From CAVVDY01 sp963815775 (GTDB taxonomy: Bacteria > Acidobacteriota > Terriglobia > Terriglobales > Acidobacteriaceae), in the NCBI GenBank assembly GCA_963815775.1, contig CAWFIB010000001.1:35697-99696 (forward strand): DNA of 64,000 nucleotides, written 5' to 3'. Made by a program: the position numbers and the translations under genes. Below the pieces are notes generated by a model. That model did not search any database. It had not been told where the DNA came from and worked only from the letters and a program-made list of their open reading frames with translations. This document shows positions 1-8,466 of this stretch, piece by piece (position 1 is the first letter of the stretch; each line of letters starts with the position of its first letter).

Positions 1-2052
1 GTCCTGGCCGGCGATTTGGAGCTGTCCGGTGAAGATGTCGAAGTTGGCTTGATTGTTGTGCTTCTCTACTGGCCAAGTGATGACGTCATAACGCAACCCC
101 AGGTTGAGGGTGAGCCGCGGGGTCACGCGCCAGTCGTCCTGGCCGTAGAAGCCATTTTCCCAGTTGCGGGTTTGGGAATCGCCCAAGGCCGGCCCGACCT
201 GATAGTTGCAGGTGAAGCCGATCAGAAGGTCAGTTACTTCGTAGCCCGTGATGCTGGGAGGCTGGCCATTGCCGCATAGGTTGAAGAAGCCCTTGCCGGT
301 CAGCGGACGGAAGAAGTTGACCTGCCGCCGAAGAATGTTGAAGCCGAACTTCATGTTGTGCTTGCCTCTGACCCAGGAAACGTTGTCGGCGGTTTGCCAG
401 GTATTCTGCGGAACCTGGTAGGGACCGTAATCACCGGTGTACTCAAGCTGGCTATTGAAGCCGCCGATCAGGGCGCCGCCGCCCAGTTGCGGGTCGGGCT
501 GGCCCAAGGCGTTTACGTTGGCGTTGACGATACCGAGATTGGCTGACACCGGCTCACTCTGGAAGGGAGGAATGTAGCCGAAGTTGGTGCGAATGAACCC
601 AAAACGAAAATCGTTAATCAGGTTCGCGCCGAAGGTGTGGGTTTCATCGATCACCGCGGACCAGGGATTGGTCGGGTTGGTGCCCGATCCGAAGCCGGCC
701 GGTAACATGGGGAGGCGCGACGTGGTGGTCAGGTTATCGCTGCCCGAGCTGACGCGGGCGAAGGCGGAGTCTTTCTGCCCGATAATCCAGTCGGCCCGGA
801 TATCGTAATCGTTGATGGTCTGCGTCCGCTGGCGAGTGGTGGTGTAGTTCTGCTCAATGCCGTGGCAATTGGGATTGGTATTGGCATCGCAGTTCGGCAG
901 TGGATAGGCGTTCAAGTAATTAACGGCCGCCGGGTTCAGCGGGATGGTGATGATGTTGCCGGGGAAGGGCTGACCGGTCAGAGGATTCATGATGTTGATC
1001 CCCTGGCTGAGCAACTCGGAGAAGTTGGTGTAGCCGCTGCTGCGCATGAGGTTGGTTGGGACCGTGGCGTAGTCGGTACTGGCCGGAGCCGACGAGCGGA
1101 AGCCTTGGTAGTCGCCGAAGATGAACAGCTTGTTCTTGAGGATGGGGCCGCCCACGGCAGCGCCAAACTGGTTCTGATGGAAGGGGAACTTGGTGGCGTT
1201 CTGCACCGGCTCCCACTGGGTGGCGTCGAGGGCGCTGTTGCGGAAGAACTCCCACAATGTGCCATGCCACTGGTTGGTGCCGGACTTGATGGCGGTATTG
1301 ACGATGCCGCCGCCGGCGCGTCCGAATTCAGCGGGCGCGACGTTGGTTTCGACGCGGAACTCCTGGATGGCATCCGGCGCCGAGAAGAAGACGATGGTAT
1401 TAACCAGGGATTCGTTGTTATCGAAGCCGTCGAGCAGAAAGTTATTGGCCTGAGGGCGCAAGCCATTGACCACCAGCGCGGCGCCGCCGCTGCTGTTGTA
1501 GCGGTAGGTTTCGGCATTGCCGCTGCCGCCGGTAGCGTCGCCGTTGGTGTCGGAGCCGCGGGTGACACCGGGAACCAGGGTGGCAAGCTGGGTGAAGTTG
1601 CGGGCGTTGAGCGGGAGGTCAACGACCTGACGGCCGGTAATCACGTCGCCCAGGTCAGAGCTCTGGGTTGCAACCAGAGGCGCTTCAGTGGTCACCTCGA
1701 CATTCTCGGTCACGGAACCGGCCTTCAGAGTGAAGTTCAGCGGCAAGGTCTGGCCGATCAGGAGAGTCACGCTCTGGGTGACGCTGGCAAAGTTGGCAGC
1801 TTTGACCTGAACCTGATACTGGCCGGGCTTGAGCGCGTTGACCGCGTAATTCCCGGTGCCGCCACTGGTTACAGTCACAGTTTTCCCGGTTGCTGTGCTG
1901 GTTACATCAATCGATGCGCCAGAAACGACAGCCCCCGTGCTGTCAGTAATGGTTCCAGATATGACGGCGTTATCCGACTGAGCAACCATCAACAGCGGTA
2001 CGCTCAGCAGGACGAGTAATGCCACCAGATGAGACACTTTCAACCCCTTCAT
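1..2052 (-). CDS. Oar-like TonB-dependent receptor with carboxypeptidase-regulatory domain (3' end outside window)
   Basis: At least 684 codons are open from an ATG at 2052, preceded by an AAGGTGG ribosome site about 11 bases upstream, to the window edge. The protein starts with a signal peptide (MKGLKVSHLVALLVLL..., ending near MVAQSD), then a CarboxypepD_reg-like beta fold (ISGTITDSTGAVVSGASI, YAVNALKPGQYQVQV, residues about 28-110), then a plug-like region (ITGRQVVDLPLNARNFTQL, LDGFDNNE, IQEFRVETN) and the beginning of an outer-membrane barrel (WHGTLWEFFRNS, NFGLRYD-type strands). This order is typical of the large Oar/TonB-dependent transporters expanded in Acidobacteriota, thought to import oligomeric or complexed substrates. 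The substrate cannot be told. The gene is divergent from a membrane regulator at 2341. The antisense frame at 862-2019 is a shadow. The family usually has about 1,000-1,200 residues, so roughly a third lies outside. Confidence 0.9.
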   Translation of the reverse strand, partial: MKGLKVSHLVALLVLLSVPLLMVAQSDNAVISGTITDSTGAVVSGASIDVTSTATGKTVTVTSGGTGNYAVNALKPGQYQVQVKAANFASVTQSVTLLIGQTLPLNFTLKAGSVTENVEVTTEAPLVATQSSDLGDVITGRQVVDLPLNARNFTQLATLVPGVTRGSDTNGDATGGSGNAETYRYNSSGGAALVVNGLRPQANNFLLDGFDNNESLVNTIVFFSAPDAIQEFRVETNVAPAEFGRAGGGIVNTAIKSGTNQWHGTLWEFFRNSALDATQWEPVQNATKFPFHQNQFGAAVGGPILKNKLFIFGDYQGFRSSAPASTDYATVPTNLMRSSGYTNFSELLSQGINIMNPLTGQPFPGNIITIPLNPAAVNYLNAYPLPNCDANTNPNCHGIEQNYTTTRQRTQTINDYDIRADWIIGQKDSAFARVSSGSDNLTTTSRLPMLPAGFGSGTNPTNPWSAVIDETHTFGANLINDFRFGFIRTNFGYIPPFQSEPVSANLGIVNANVNALGQPDPQLGGGALIGGFNSQLEYTGDYGPYQVPQNTWQTADNVSWVRGKHNMKFGFNILRRQVNFFRPLTGKGFFNLCGNGQPPSITGYEVTDLLIGFTCNYQVGPALGDSQTRNWENGFYGQDDWRVTPRLTLNLGLRYDVITWPVEKHNNQANFDIFTGQLQIAGQD

Positions 2053-2340
2053 TGAAATACCCACCTTTCATTTGTCGTGTAGTGGAAGGACCCGCACTTC
2101 CTCTGAAGCGGTCGCGCGAAGAGACCCGGCCGTACCGGGCGGCCGCCTGCACCCTCTTTATCCGTTCTTAGCCTTTGAAATCCGGTCTGCGGCAACCGAT
2201 GGATTTCTCAGAGCCAATTGAGACATGCAACTTCTTGCACAAAGGCGGTGAAGTTTGGCGTTTCATTAGGTTTTATACGGTTACTGGGGGTAAAATGCTG
2301 TGTTTACAATCAAATCCACCGCTCGTTACATCGCTGTTAA
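2053..2340. promoter_or_regulatory. Divergent intergenic region between receptor and regulator
   Basis: These 288 bases separate the start of the Oar-like receptor (minus) from the start of the regulator (plus) and must hold both promoters. No convincing sigma-70 hexamer pair or palindrome was picked out by eye. The layout itself suggests that the regulator may control the receptor. Confidence 0.4.
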
Positions 2341-3609
2341 ATGGCTGTCACTCGCACGCTCGCGTCAGATTCACATCATTTCTTCCAACAAATAGAGCGC
2401 CTTACCAAAAGTCATAGCCTGCGCGGGTCCGAATCCCTCTGCAAGCTGCTGCAATACCTCGCCAAGCAATCGGTGGAACACCCTGAAGCACCGTTGAAGG
2501 AGTATCAAATCGCAGTCGAGGTTTACGGGCGGCAGGCGGATTTCGATCCCCAATCGGATTCGAGCATTCGCGTGCAGGCAGGACGGCTGCGGATGAAGCT
2601 GGCTGAGTACTACGCCACTGAGGGCGCGACCGATCCTATTCTCGTGAAGATTCCGAAGGGTAGCTACCACCTCGTCTTTGAGCCCAGGCAGGAGCCACTT
2701 GCACCGCAAACGGCGCTCCCGCGCAACGAAGCTGCTGCTCCGGCGGGTGGGCTTGAGACCGGCTCGGCGCGTTGGCGGCTTGCAGTCAGCATCGTTTTAG
2801 GGTGTTTGACGGTTGCCGTCATTGTGCTTGCGAGCTTGCTTTGGGCACGCAAGCAAGCAAATGTGGCGAGCAAGAGCGGGGTCGCAGGGCCGGTGATGAA
2901 CGGTCCGCTGGCCCAGTTTTGGCGGCCCTTCCTATCAGCGCCGGAGCAGCCGTGGGTCATCTTTAGCAACGCGGCATTCGTCGGAAGGCCTGAGACCGGG
3001 ATGCGGTATTTCAACCCGCGCGAGGACTCCGCGACCCCCGTCCATGACCACTACACGGGCGTTGGCGAAGTGCTGGCGGTTCACGCGTTGGATGACATGT
3101 TCAACTCGCTCGGCCGCCCGCTGAGGGTAAAGCGTGGCAGCCTGTTTTCGTTGGACGATGAGAACAATACGAATCTGATTTTTGTCGGTTCCCCGTCAGA
3201 GAATCTCTCCTTGCACGACATTGGGGGGACGCAGGAATTCGTCTTTGAGCGGGTCGCTACGGGAGAACGCAAGGGCGACTTGGCCCTGGTCAACCGGCAT
3301 CCGAAACCGGGCGAAGCCCACAGTTATCTGGCAAGCCCCTCCAATGCGCCTTTGACGGAAGACTACGCGGTCATTGGGTTGGTTCCGGGTGTGAGTCCGG
3401 GGCGATACATGATGATTCTGGCGGGCACGACGACCTTCGGAACGCAGGGAGCTGTCGAGTTTGTTTGTCGTCCTGATTCGGTACAAAAGCTCATGCACGA
3501 TATACCTGGATCGACGACCGCGATGAAGCCGTTCGAAGCGCTGGTACACGTAAAGATCGCGCGGGGCGTGCCCCTCGATACAGAATTGATAGCCGTGCGT
3601 CCACGGTAA
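2341..3609 (+). CDS. Membrane-anchored regulator-like protein with N-terminal DNA-binding-like domain
   Basis: 422 residues. The N-terminal 110 residues (SLRGSESLCKLLQYLAKQS, LKEYQIAVEVYGRQADFDP, SSIRVQAGRLRMKLAEYY, VKIPKGSYHLVFE) match a domain I recognise from acidobacterial regulators, where it precedes TPR, adenylate-cyclase or extracytoplasmic parts; it looks like a winged-helix DNA-binding unit. A single membrane helix follows at about 146-168 (LAVSIVLGCLTVAVIVLASL). The remaining 250 residues (GPLAQFWRPFLSAPEQPWV, GVGEVLAVHALDDMF, NLIFVGSPSENLSL, YMMILAGTTTFGTQGA) would be periplasmic and may sense something. It is divergent from the receptor at 1-2052, an arrangement like a receptor with its own transmembrane regulator. 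No clear ribosome site precedes the ATG. The function is inferred from family resemblance only. Confidence 0.75.
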   Translation: MAVTRTLASDSHHFFQQIERLTKSHSLRGSESLCKLLQYLAKQSVEHPEAPLKEYQIAVEVYGRQADFDPQSDSSIRVQAGRLRMKLAEYYATEGATDPILVKIPKGSYHLVFEPRQEPLAPQTALPRNEAAAPAGGLETGSARWRLAVSIVLGCLTVAVIVLASLLWARKQANVASKSGVAGPVMNGPLAQFWRPFLSAPEQPWVIFSNAAFVGRPETGMRYFNPREDSATPVHDHYTGVGEVLAVHALDDMFNSLGRPLRVKRGSLFSLDDENNTNLIFVGSPSENLSLHDIGGTQEFVFERVATGERKGDLALVNRHPKPGEAHSYLASPSNAPLTEDYAVIGLVPGVSPGRYMMILAGTTTFGTQGAVEFVCRPDSVQKLMHDIPGSTTAMKPFEALVHVKIARGVPLDTELIAVRPR

Positions 3610-3913
3610 GGCTGCAGCACCGGCTGTCCTCATCTGGAAACAAGCGCGAGAACGAACGGTGTTGGTACGACTAATCCTACGTCCTGGACGCAACGGCCCC
3701 GCAATCCCTAAGCAAGGGTTTATTCTCTTTCCGTGACAAACGCCGGTTGTGATTGTCCTCACGGTGTAGCGCAAAACTATTCTCGATAGCGATCGAAGAG
3801 AAGTTTTGGACGACCGCCCTTTGGGGAGGTTGACAATTCGACATCCCGGAACTAGTTTCGACCGGGGTCATCCCGCAAACTCCGGGTGCCGGGACCTTCA
3901 GCAACGGGCCATT
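3610..3913. other. Intergenic region with a possible promoter for the transporter
   Basis: These 304 bases hold no supported gene. A TTGACA hexamer at 3830-3835, followed after 17 bases by TAGTTT at 3853-3858, is a possible promoter for the transporter. If it is used, the transporter cannot start at the in-frame ATG at 3806, which supports the ATG at 3914. No terminator hairpin with a T tract was seen after the regulator. Confidence 0.35.
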
Positions 3914-5263
3914 ATGCGCAAGCCTCCCAAGAGCTTCTGGCAGATCTGGAACATGAGTTTCGGCTTCCTCGGCATTCAGTTTGGCTGGGGACTCCAGATG
4001 GCAAACATGAGCGCCATCTATGAGCACCTGGGCGCAACCGCCGATAAGATACCGATACTCTGGCTGGCCGCACCGCTGACGGGGATGATCGTGCAGCCGA
4101 TCATCGGACACGCCAGCGATCACACCTGGAACTGGCTGGGACGGCGGCGGCCGTATTTCCTGACCGGGGCGATTCTTAGTTCGGCCGCTTTAATCGTGAT
4201 GCCCCGCAGTTCGGCCCTTTGGATGGCAGCCGGGCTGCTGTGGATTCTGGATTCTTCGATCAATATCAGCATGGAGCCCTTCCGGGCCTTCGTCGTGGAC
4301 CTGCTGCCAGAGGAGCAGCGTACAGAAGGCTTTGCGATGCAGAGCTTGTTTATTGGCGTCGGCGCGGTGGTGGCGTCGGCATTACCGTGGCTGCTGACCA
4401 ACGTGTTTCATCTGGGGGCGGGCAGCGGCCATCACGCCATACCCTGGTCTACGCGGCTGTCGTTCTATATCGGGGCGGCGGCGTTCTTTGGAGCAGTGCT
4501 GTGGACGATCCTGACAACCAGAGAATACCCACCGGAAGACCTTGCGGGGTTTCGGCACAAGATAAACCAGCGCCGCGGATGGATGGCCAACCTGGAGGAA
4601 ATCTTCGAGGCCATCTGGAAGATGCCGTCAACCATGCGCCAACTGGCCCCCGTGCAGTTGCTTACCTGGCTGGGATTGTTCTGCATGTGGCTTTACTTCC
4701 CGGTGGCGGTGGCGTGGAATGTCTTTGGCGCAACCAACCAGGCCTCAGCAATTTATAACGACGGTGTAGAGTGGGCCGGGGTGTGCTTTGGCGTGTATTC
4801 AGCGGTGTGCGCCCTGTTCGCGCCGTCGCTGGCTTCCGTCGCCCGGAAGATAGGCCGGAAGCATACGCACAGCCTGTGCCTGCTGTGTGGAGCGCTGGGG
4901 CTGCTTTCAGTGGGTGTGATCCACGACAAGCTCCTGTTGATTCTCTCGATGGTGGGAGTGGGGATTGCCTGGGCGAGCGTACTGGCGATGCCGTATGCCA
5001 TCCTCTCCGGATCTTTGCCCAAAGAGAAGGTCGGCGTCTACATGGGGATCTTTAATTTCTTCATCACCCTGCCGGAGATCCTGGCGTCGGTATGTTTTGG
5101 CTGGGTGATGAACCACTTGCTGCACAACAACCGTCTTCTGGCAGTGATCGCCGGAGGCGTTTTCCTGGGGCTGGCTGCGATCCTGATGCAGCGGGTGATT
5201 GATCCGGGGAACCGGGAGATCGCGAGCCAGGAATTGCTGCGCGAGAGGGAATTCACGGCATAG
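3914..5263 (+). CDS. MFS transporter, SLC45-like (sugar:H+ symporter type)
   Basis: 449 residues with about twelve hydrophobic segments. The opening (FWQIWNMSFGFLGIQFGWGL, MANMSAIYEHLGA) and the loop LGRRRPYFLTGAILSS between helices 2 and 3 are the hallmarks of the SLC45-like branch of the major facilitator superfamily, whose bacterial members are annotated as sucrose, maltose or other sugar transporters. Further family features are SINISMEPFRAFVVDLLPEEQ and PYAILSGSLPKEKVGVYMGIFN. The frame is open upstream to 3806, but the family N-terminus begins at the ATG at 3914. No sugar-metabolising gene is adjacent (otsAB is 32 kb away), so the substrate is open. The gene stands alone between the regulator and the convergent hydrogenase operon, whose last gene ends 13 bases away. 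Confidence 0.85.
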   Translation: MRKPPKSFWQIWNMSFGFLGIQFGWGLQMANMSAIYEHLGATADKIPILWLAAPLTGMIVQPIIGHASDHTWNWLGRRRPYFLTGAILSSAALIVMPRSSALWMAAGLLWILDSSINISMEPFRAFVVDLLPEEQRTEGFAMQSLFIGVGAVVASALPWLLTNVFHLGAGSGHHAIPWSTRLSFYIGAAAFFGAVLWTILTTREYPPEDLAGFRHKINQRRGWMANLEEIFEAIWKMPSTMRQLAPVQLLTWLGLFCMWLYFPVAVAWNVFGATNQASAIYNDGVEWAGVCFGVYSAVCALFAPSLASVARKIGRKHTHSLCLLCGALGLLSVGVIHDKLLLILSMVGVGIAWASVLAMPYAILSGSLPKEKVGVYMGIFNFFITLPEILASVCFGWVMNHLLHNNRLLAVIAGGVFLGLAAILMQRVIDPGNREIASQELLREREFTA

Positions 5264-5276
5264 CGATGCGCATGAT

Positions 5277-5783
5277 TCAATGCGGGAGTAGTTCGGTTTC
5301 AGGCCGGGTCTGCAACTTGTTCATCCGGAGGTCGAGTCGCCAATTCGAGACGATTGCCTTGGCTTCTTCCAGCAGATGCGGCAGCCTGCTCTGTATCTCG
5401 CGGGAAAGCCCCATGCCAATGGCAAACGAAGCTCCAGCCATGGTCAGGCTCATCGCCGATGGTGCTCTGCCATAGAGTTGCCTGGCTGCCTTAAGCAGCA
5501 ACCGGGGAGTGCAACGATGGGTGAAGCGAATGTTCTCCTCCTCGGGAGCCAGGCATTCCTGGGAGATATCACCGGGAGGTCTGCCCTCGGCAGCATCGAT
5601 GAAGAGTACAAACTGCGCTTGCGAGACGTCTTCAGCTAATTCCAAGGTGAGCTGCGATGTCGCCAGAACACGGACTCCCGCCTGGTCGCAGTAGAACTCC
5701 TGGAGAGCGTGGGCCGCGTGAACGCCTAAGGCGTCGTCACTGCGAAGCGTGCTGCCGTATCCGAGGATGAGTATGCCGGGCAT
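5277..5783 (-). CDS. hoxW: [NiFe] hydrogenase maturation protease (HoxW/HycI family)
   Basis: 168 residues. The start ILILGYGSTLRSDDALGVHA is the nickel-sensing GNxxxxDDxxG segment of this endopeptidase family (here GYGSTLRSDD); VLFIDAAEG carries the second conserved acidic residue and FTHRCTPRLLL the conserved His region. The enzyme removes the C-terminal tail of the large subunit after nickel insertion. It is the last gene of the hydrogenase operon and its ATG follows the hoxH stop codon directly (TAAATG), so translation is probably coupled. The substrate is evidently the HoxH encoded next to it, which keeps a 25-residue tail after its last metal ligand. HypA-F maturation genes are not in this window and must lie elsewhere. 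Confidence 0.88.
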   Translation of the reverse strand: MPGILILGYGSTLRSDDALGVHAAHALQEFYCDQAGVRVLATSQLTLELAEDVSQAQFVLFIDAAEGRPPGDISQECLAPEEENIRFTHRCTPRLLLKAARQLYGRAPSAMSLTMAGASFAIGMGLSREIQSRLPHLLEEAKAIVSNWRLDLRMNKLQTRPETELLPH

Positions 5784-7205
5784 TTAGCTGCTCCGCAGTT
5801 CGTGAAGAAGTGTTCCGTCGTGGGAGCTCAATTCCAGTACCAGGGCCACTCGCCCATCCGCATGAGTCGAACAACTCAGGCAGGGATCGTAGGCCCGGAT
5901 GAGCGCTTCGACGCGGTTCAACATGCCTTCCTGAATGGTCTCGCCATGGATGAAGTGGCGGGCTACCTGCAACACGCCACGATTCATGGACAGGTTGTTA
6001 TGCCCGGTGGCGACGATGAGGTTGGCCCAGGTCATCGCTCCTTCGTCGTTGACCTTGTAGTGATGAATGAGCAAGCCGCGCGGGGCCTCGATCACGCCCA
6101 CGCCCTCCAGCGCGTTGACGCCTGCGGTCGCGCGGACGTGAGTATCCATGATGGCGGGCGAGTCGAGCAGTTGCTGCATGCGCTCCAGCGCATAGGTCAT
6201 CTCCAACAAGCGCGCATAGTGGTAGAGAAACGCGGAGTGCGGGATTCGTCCAAAACGATGGCGGAACTCGACCAGTTCAAAGTCTGCTTTGGGAGTGCCG
6301 AACTGGTCGGCGGCATTCAGGCGCGCGAGCGGGCCCACGCGATACAGTCCCTGCGGATAGCCATCGGGCTTGTAGTAGGGGGCCTTCAGGTACGAATCGG
6401 GCAAGGTGGCTTCGCCGATATAGTCCGCATACTCCTCGCTGGGAATGCCATCCTGGAGGATCTCGCCTTCGGCGCTGCGAAAGCGCAGCAGCCCGTCGTA
6501 GAGCTGGAGATGGCCGCGACGGTCGACAAGGGCGGCATACATGCTGGGAGCCGAGTCGAAGTTGGCAATCTCCTCGGTGAAATTGTCCAGGGTGCTCTTG
6601 AAAAGTTCCAGCGCTCTTTCCACGCCTGCGGCGGCGGAGGGTATGCCGGCGAGGATGCGGTCGCGGGCCGCAGCGCTGAGCGGAGATTTCACGCCTCCGG
6701 GGACGATCCAGGAGGGATGCACACGCTCTTCCGCGAGGGTCTCGATCACCTGCAAGCCGAACTTGCGCAGCTCAATGCCGGAGCGCGCGAGATCGGGATT
6801 GGCTTCGATCAGGCCGAATATATTGCGCGTGTCAGGGTCGCTGTCCATGCCCAGCAGAAAATCGGGAGCCGACAGATAGAAGAAGCTGAGGGCATGCGAT
6901 TGGAAAAACTGGGCGCAGTGAATCAGCTCGCGCAGCAATCTGGCGGCGGACGGCAAACGCACAGCCATGATCGCGTCGCAGGCCTTGGCCGATGCCAACT
7001 GGTGGCTGATGGGACAAATCCCGCAGATGCGGCTGGTGATACCCGGCATCTCATAATAGGGGCGGCCTTCGACAAACTTCTCGAAGCCGCGAATCTGCGT
7101 CACCTGAAACTGGGTACCGGCAACCGAGCCGTTAGCGTCGAGCTGAATGGTGATCTTGGCGTGACCCTCGATGCGGGTGACAGGATCGATGATGATGCGT
7201 TTCAT
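5784..7205 (-). CDS. hoxH: Bidirectional [NiFe] hydrogenase large subunit (group 3d-like)
   Basis: 473 residues. It carries the N-terminal signature IDPVTRIEGHAKI, the first nickel-binding motif RICGICPISH (Cys61 and Cys64) and the second, DPCLSCSTH (Cys442, Cys445, His448). After His448 a 25-residue tail remains, which the maturation protease encoded immediately downstream should remove. The sequence reads as the cytoplasmic group 3 type: no signal peptide, and it sits with hoxE, F, U and Y. It forms the H2-splitting core with HoxY and passes electrons through HoxU and HoxF to NAD(P). A ribosome-site-like GGAG lies just before the ATG at 7205, and hoxY ends 8 bases upstream. Confidence 0.95.
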   Translation of the reverse strand: MKRIIIDPVTRIEGHAKITIQLDANGSVAGTQFQVTQIRGFEKFVEGRPYYEMPGITSRICGICPISHQLASAKACDAIMAVRLPSAARLLRELIHCAQFFQSHALSFFYLSAPDFLLGMDSDPDTRNIFGLIEANPDLARSGIELRKFGLQVIETLAEERVHPSWIVPGGVKSPLSAAARDRILAGIPSAAAGVERALELFKSTLDNFTEEIANFDSAPSMYAALVDRRGHLQLYDGLLRFRSAEGEILQDGIPSEEYADYIGEATLPDSYLKAPYYKPDGYPQGLYRVGPLARLNAADQFGTPKADFELVEFRHRFGRIPHSAFLYHYARLLEMTYALERMQQLLDSPAIMDTHVRATAGVNALEGVGVIEAPRGLLIHHYKVNDEGAMTWANLIVATGHNNLSMNRGVLQVARHFIHGETIQEGMLNRVEALIRAYDPCLSCSTHADGRVALVLELSSHDGTLLHELRSS

Positions 7206-7213
7206 CTGGGCTC

Positions 7214-7744
7214 CTATCCGAACCTGAGCTTGGCGACCGGATCCGGTTTGCGGCCGTCGAGCAGGGTTTCCAGCAACTCACCGATAACCTTGCTGGGCGG
7301 AGGGCAGCCGGGGACGGAGTAGTCGATCTTTACGAAGTCCTGTACCGGCCGGGCCTGAGGCGACAGTTGCGGCAGGTTTTGTTTGGGGATCGCACCGTCG
7401 CAGGAGCTGTTCTCCACGTAGACCGACTGCAACAGGGCCCTGACTGGGACCGTGTTGCGCATGGCCGAAACGTTGCCGGTGACGGCGCAGTCGCCGAGCG
7501 AGACCAATACCTTGGTGCATTGCCGTATCTGCTGCACCTTTTCTAAGTCTTCGTGAGTGCTGACGGCGCCCTCGATGAAGGTGACATCCACCTCCTCGGG
7601 GAAGTCCTTTGCATCGACCAGCGGCCCGTACACCAGCTCGACTTTGCGCGCGATAGGGACCAGGGCGGCGTCGAGGTCCAGCAGCGACATGTGGCAGCCG
7701 GAGCAGCCATCCAGCCACGTAGTGGCGACTTTCACTTTCCTCAT
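7214..7744 (-). CDS. hoxY: Bidirectional [NiFe] hydrogenase small subunit
   Basis: 176 residues from the ATG at 7744. Ligands of the proximal [4Fe-4S] cluster are visible: TTWLDGCSGCHMSLLD (Cys14, Cys17), VSLGDCAVTGNVSAMRN and SVPGCPPPSKVIGE. It is short and has no twin-arginine signal, as expected for the soluble HoxY type rather than uptake small subunits. The frame stays open upstream to 7951 but that part lies over hoxU. Its start overlaps the hoxU stop by four bases (ATGA), indicating coupled translation. It pairs with HoxH and relays electrons to HoxU. Confidence 0.93.
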   Translation of the reverse strand: MRKVKVATTWLDGCSGCHMSLLDLDAALVPIARKVELVYGPLVDAKDFPEEVDVTFIEGAVSTHEDLEKVQQIRQCTKVLVSLGDCAVTGNVSAMRNTVPVRALLQSVYVENSSCDGAIPKQNLPQLSPQARPVQDFVKIDYSVPGCPPPSKVIGELLETLLDGRKPDPVAKLRFG

Positions 7745-8454
7745 GCCGGTACTCCTCTCCGGTGGGCCAGGGAGGTGATGAAGCCGGAGTCTTTTTCCAT
7801 TTCCTGCACGCTCTTGCCTTTCTCCGAAAGTGCGCCTGTCGGGCATGCCTGGACACACTTGCCGCAGTTGGTGCAGGTAGTGGCCTGGCCCCAGTTGGTG
7901 TCCATCTCGCACACCACGCGGGCATGGATGCCGCGGTTGGAGATGCCCCAAACGTGCGCGCCTTCGACCTCAGCGCATACCCGGACGCAGCGAGTGCACA
8001 GAATGCAGCGGTTGTGGTCAAGCGCGAAGCGAGGATGCGACAGATCCACCGACAGGCGAGGGAAGTTGTAGGCAAAACGCACGTTGGTGACGCCGAGAGC
8101 ACACGCCATGTCCTGCAACTCGCAGTGGCCGTTGGAAACGCAGACCGCGCAGGTATGGTTACGCTCCACCAGCAGCAGCTCGATGGTGATGCGGCGATAG
8201 CGCGCCAGACGAGGCGAGTTGGTGATGACCGACATGCCATCCTGTAGCGGCGTGGTGCAGGCGGGCAGCAGGCGATCAATGCCGGAGACCTCGACCATGC
8301 AGAGGCGACATGCGCCGACCGGCTTCAGACCCTTCAGGTAGCAGAGGGTCGGGATGTTCTTGCCGTTGTTCTGCGCCGCCTCCAGGATGGTCTGGCCCTC
8401 GAAGGCGCTTACCATTTCTCCGTCGATGCGGAGCGAGATTTTTTTCCGTGGCAA
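7741..8454 (-). CDS. hoxU: Hydrogenase diaphorase iron-sulfur subunit (NuoG-like)
   Basis: 237 residues. The N-terminal half has a plant-ferredoxin-like [2Fe-2S] site (IPTLCYLKGLKPVGACRLCM), then the His/Cys-ligated [4Fe-4S] motif (HTCAVCVSNGHCELQ), then two ferredoxin-type clusters (CILCTRCVRVC and CTNCGKCVQACPTGAL). This is the N-terminal module of NuoG/HoxU. It joins the hydrogenase dimer HoxYH to the NAD(P)H-binding HoxF. It overlaps hoxY by four bases, and hoxF ends 12 bases upstream. Confidence 0.93.
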   Translation of the reverse strand: MPRKKISLRIDGEMVSAFEGQTILEAAQNNGKNIPTLCYLKGLKPVGACRLCMVEVSGIDRLLPACTTPLQDGMSVITNSPRLARYRRITIELLLVERNHTCAVCVSNGHCELQDMACALGVTNVRFAYNFPRLSVDLSHPRFALDHNRCILCTRCVRVCAEVEGAHVWGISNRGIHARVVCEMDTNWGQATTCTNCGKCVQACPTGALSEKGKSVQEMEKDSGFITSLAHRRGVPA

Positions 8455-8466
8455 GGCTTCTCCTCT

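Noticed and set aside
862..2019. Plus-strand frame of 385 codons
   Set aside because: It runs antisense to the Oar-like receptor, which has clear domain signatures; the translation has no family features and the frame is a by-product of GC-rich codon use.
3806..3913. 36-residue N-terminal extension of the MFS transporter
   Set aside because: It lacks family resemblance and would cover a candidate promoter; the family N-terminus begins at 3914.
5802..7322. Plus-strand frame of 506 codons
   Set aside because: Antisense to hoxH and hoxY, whose metal-binding motifs are unmistakable.
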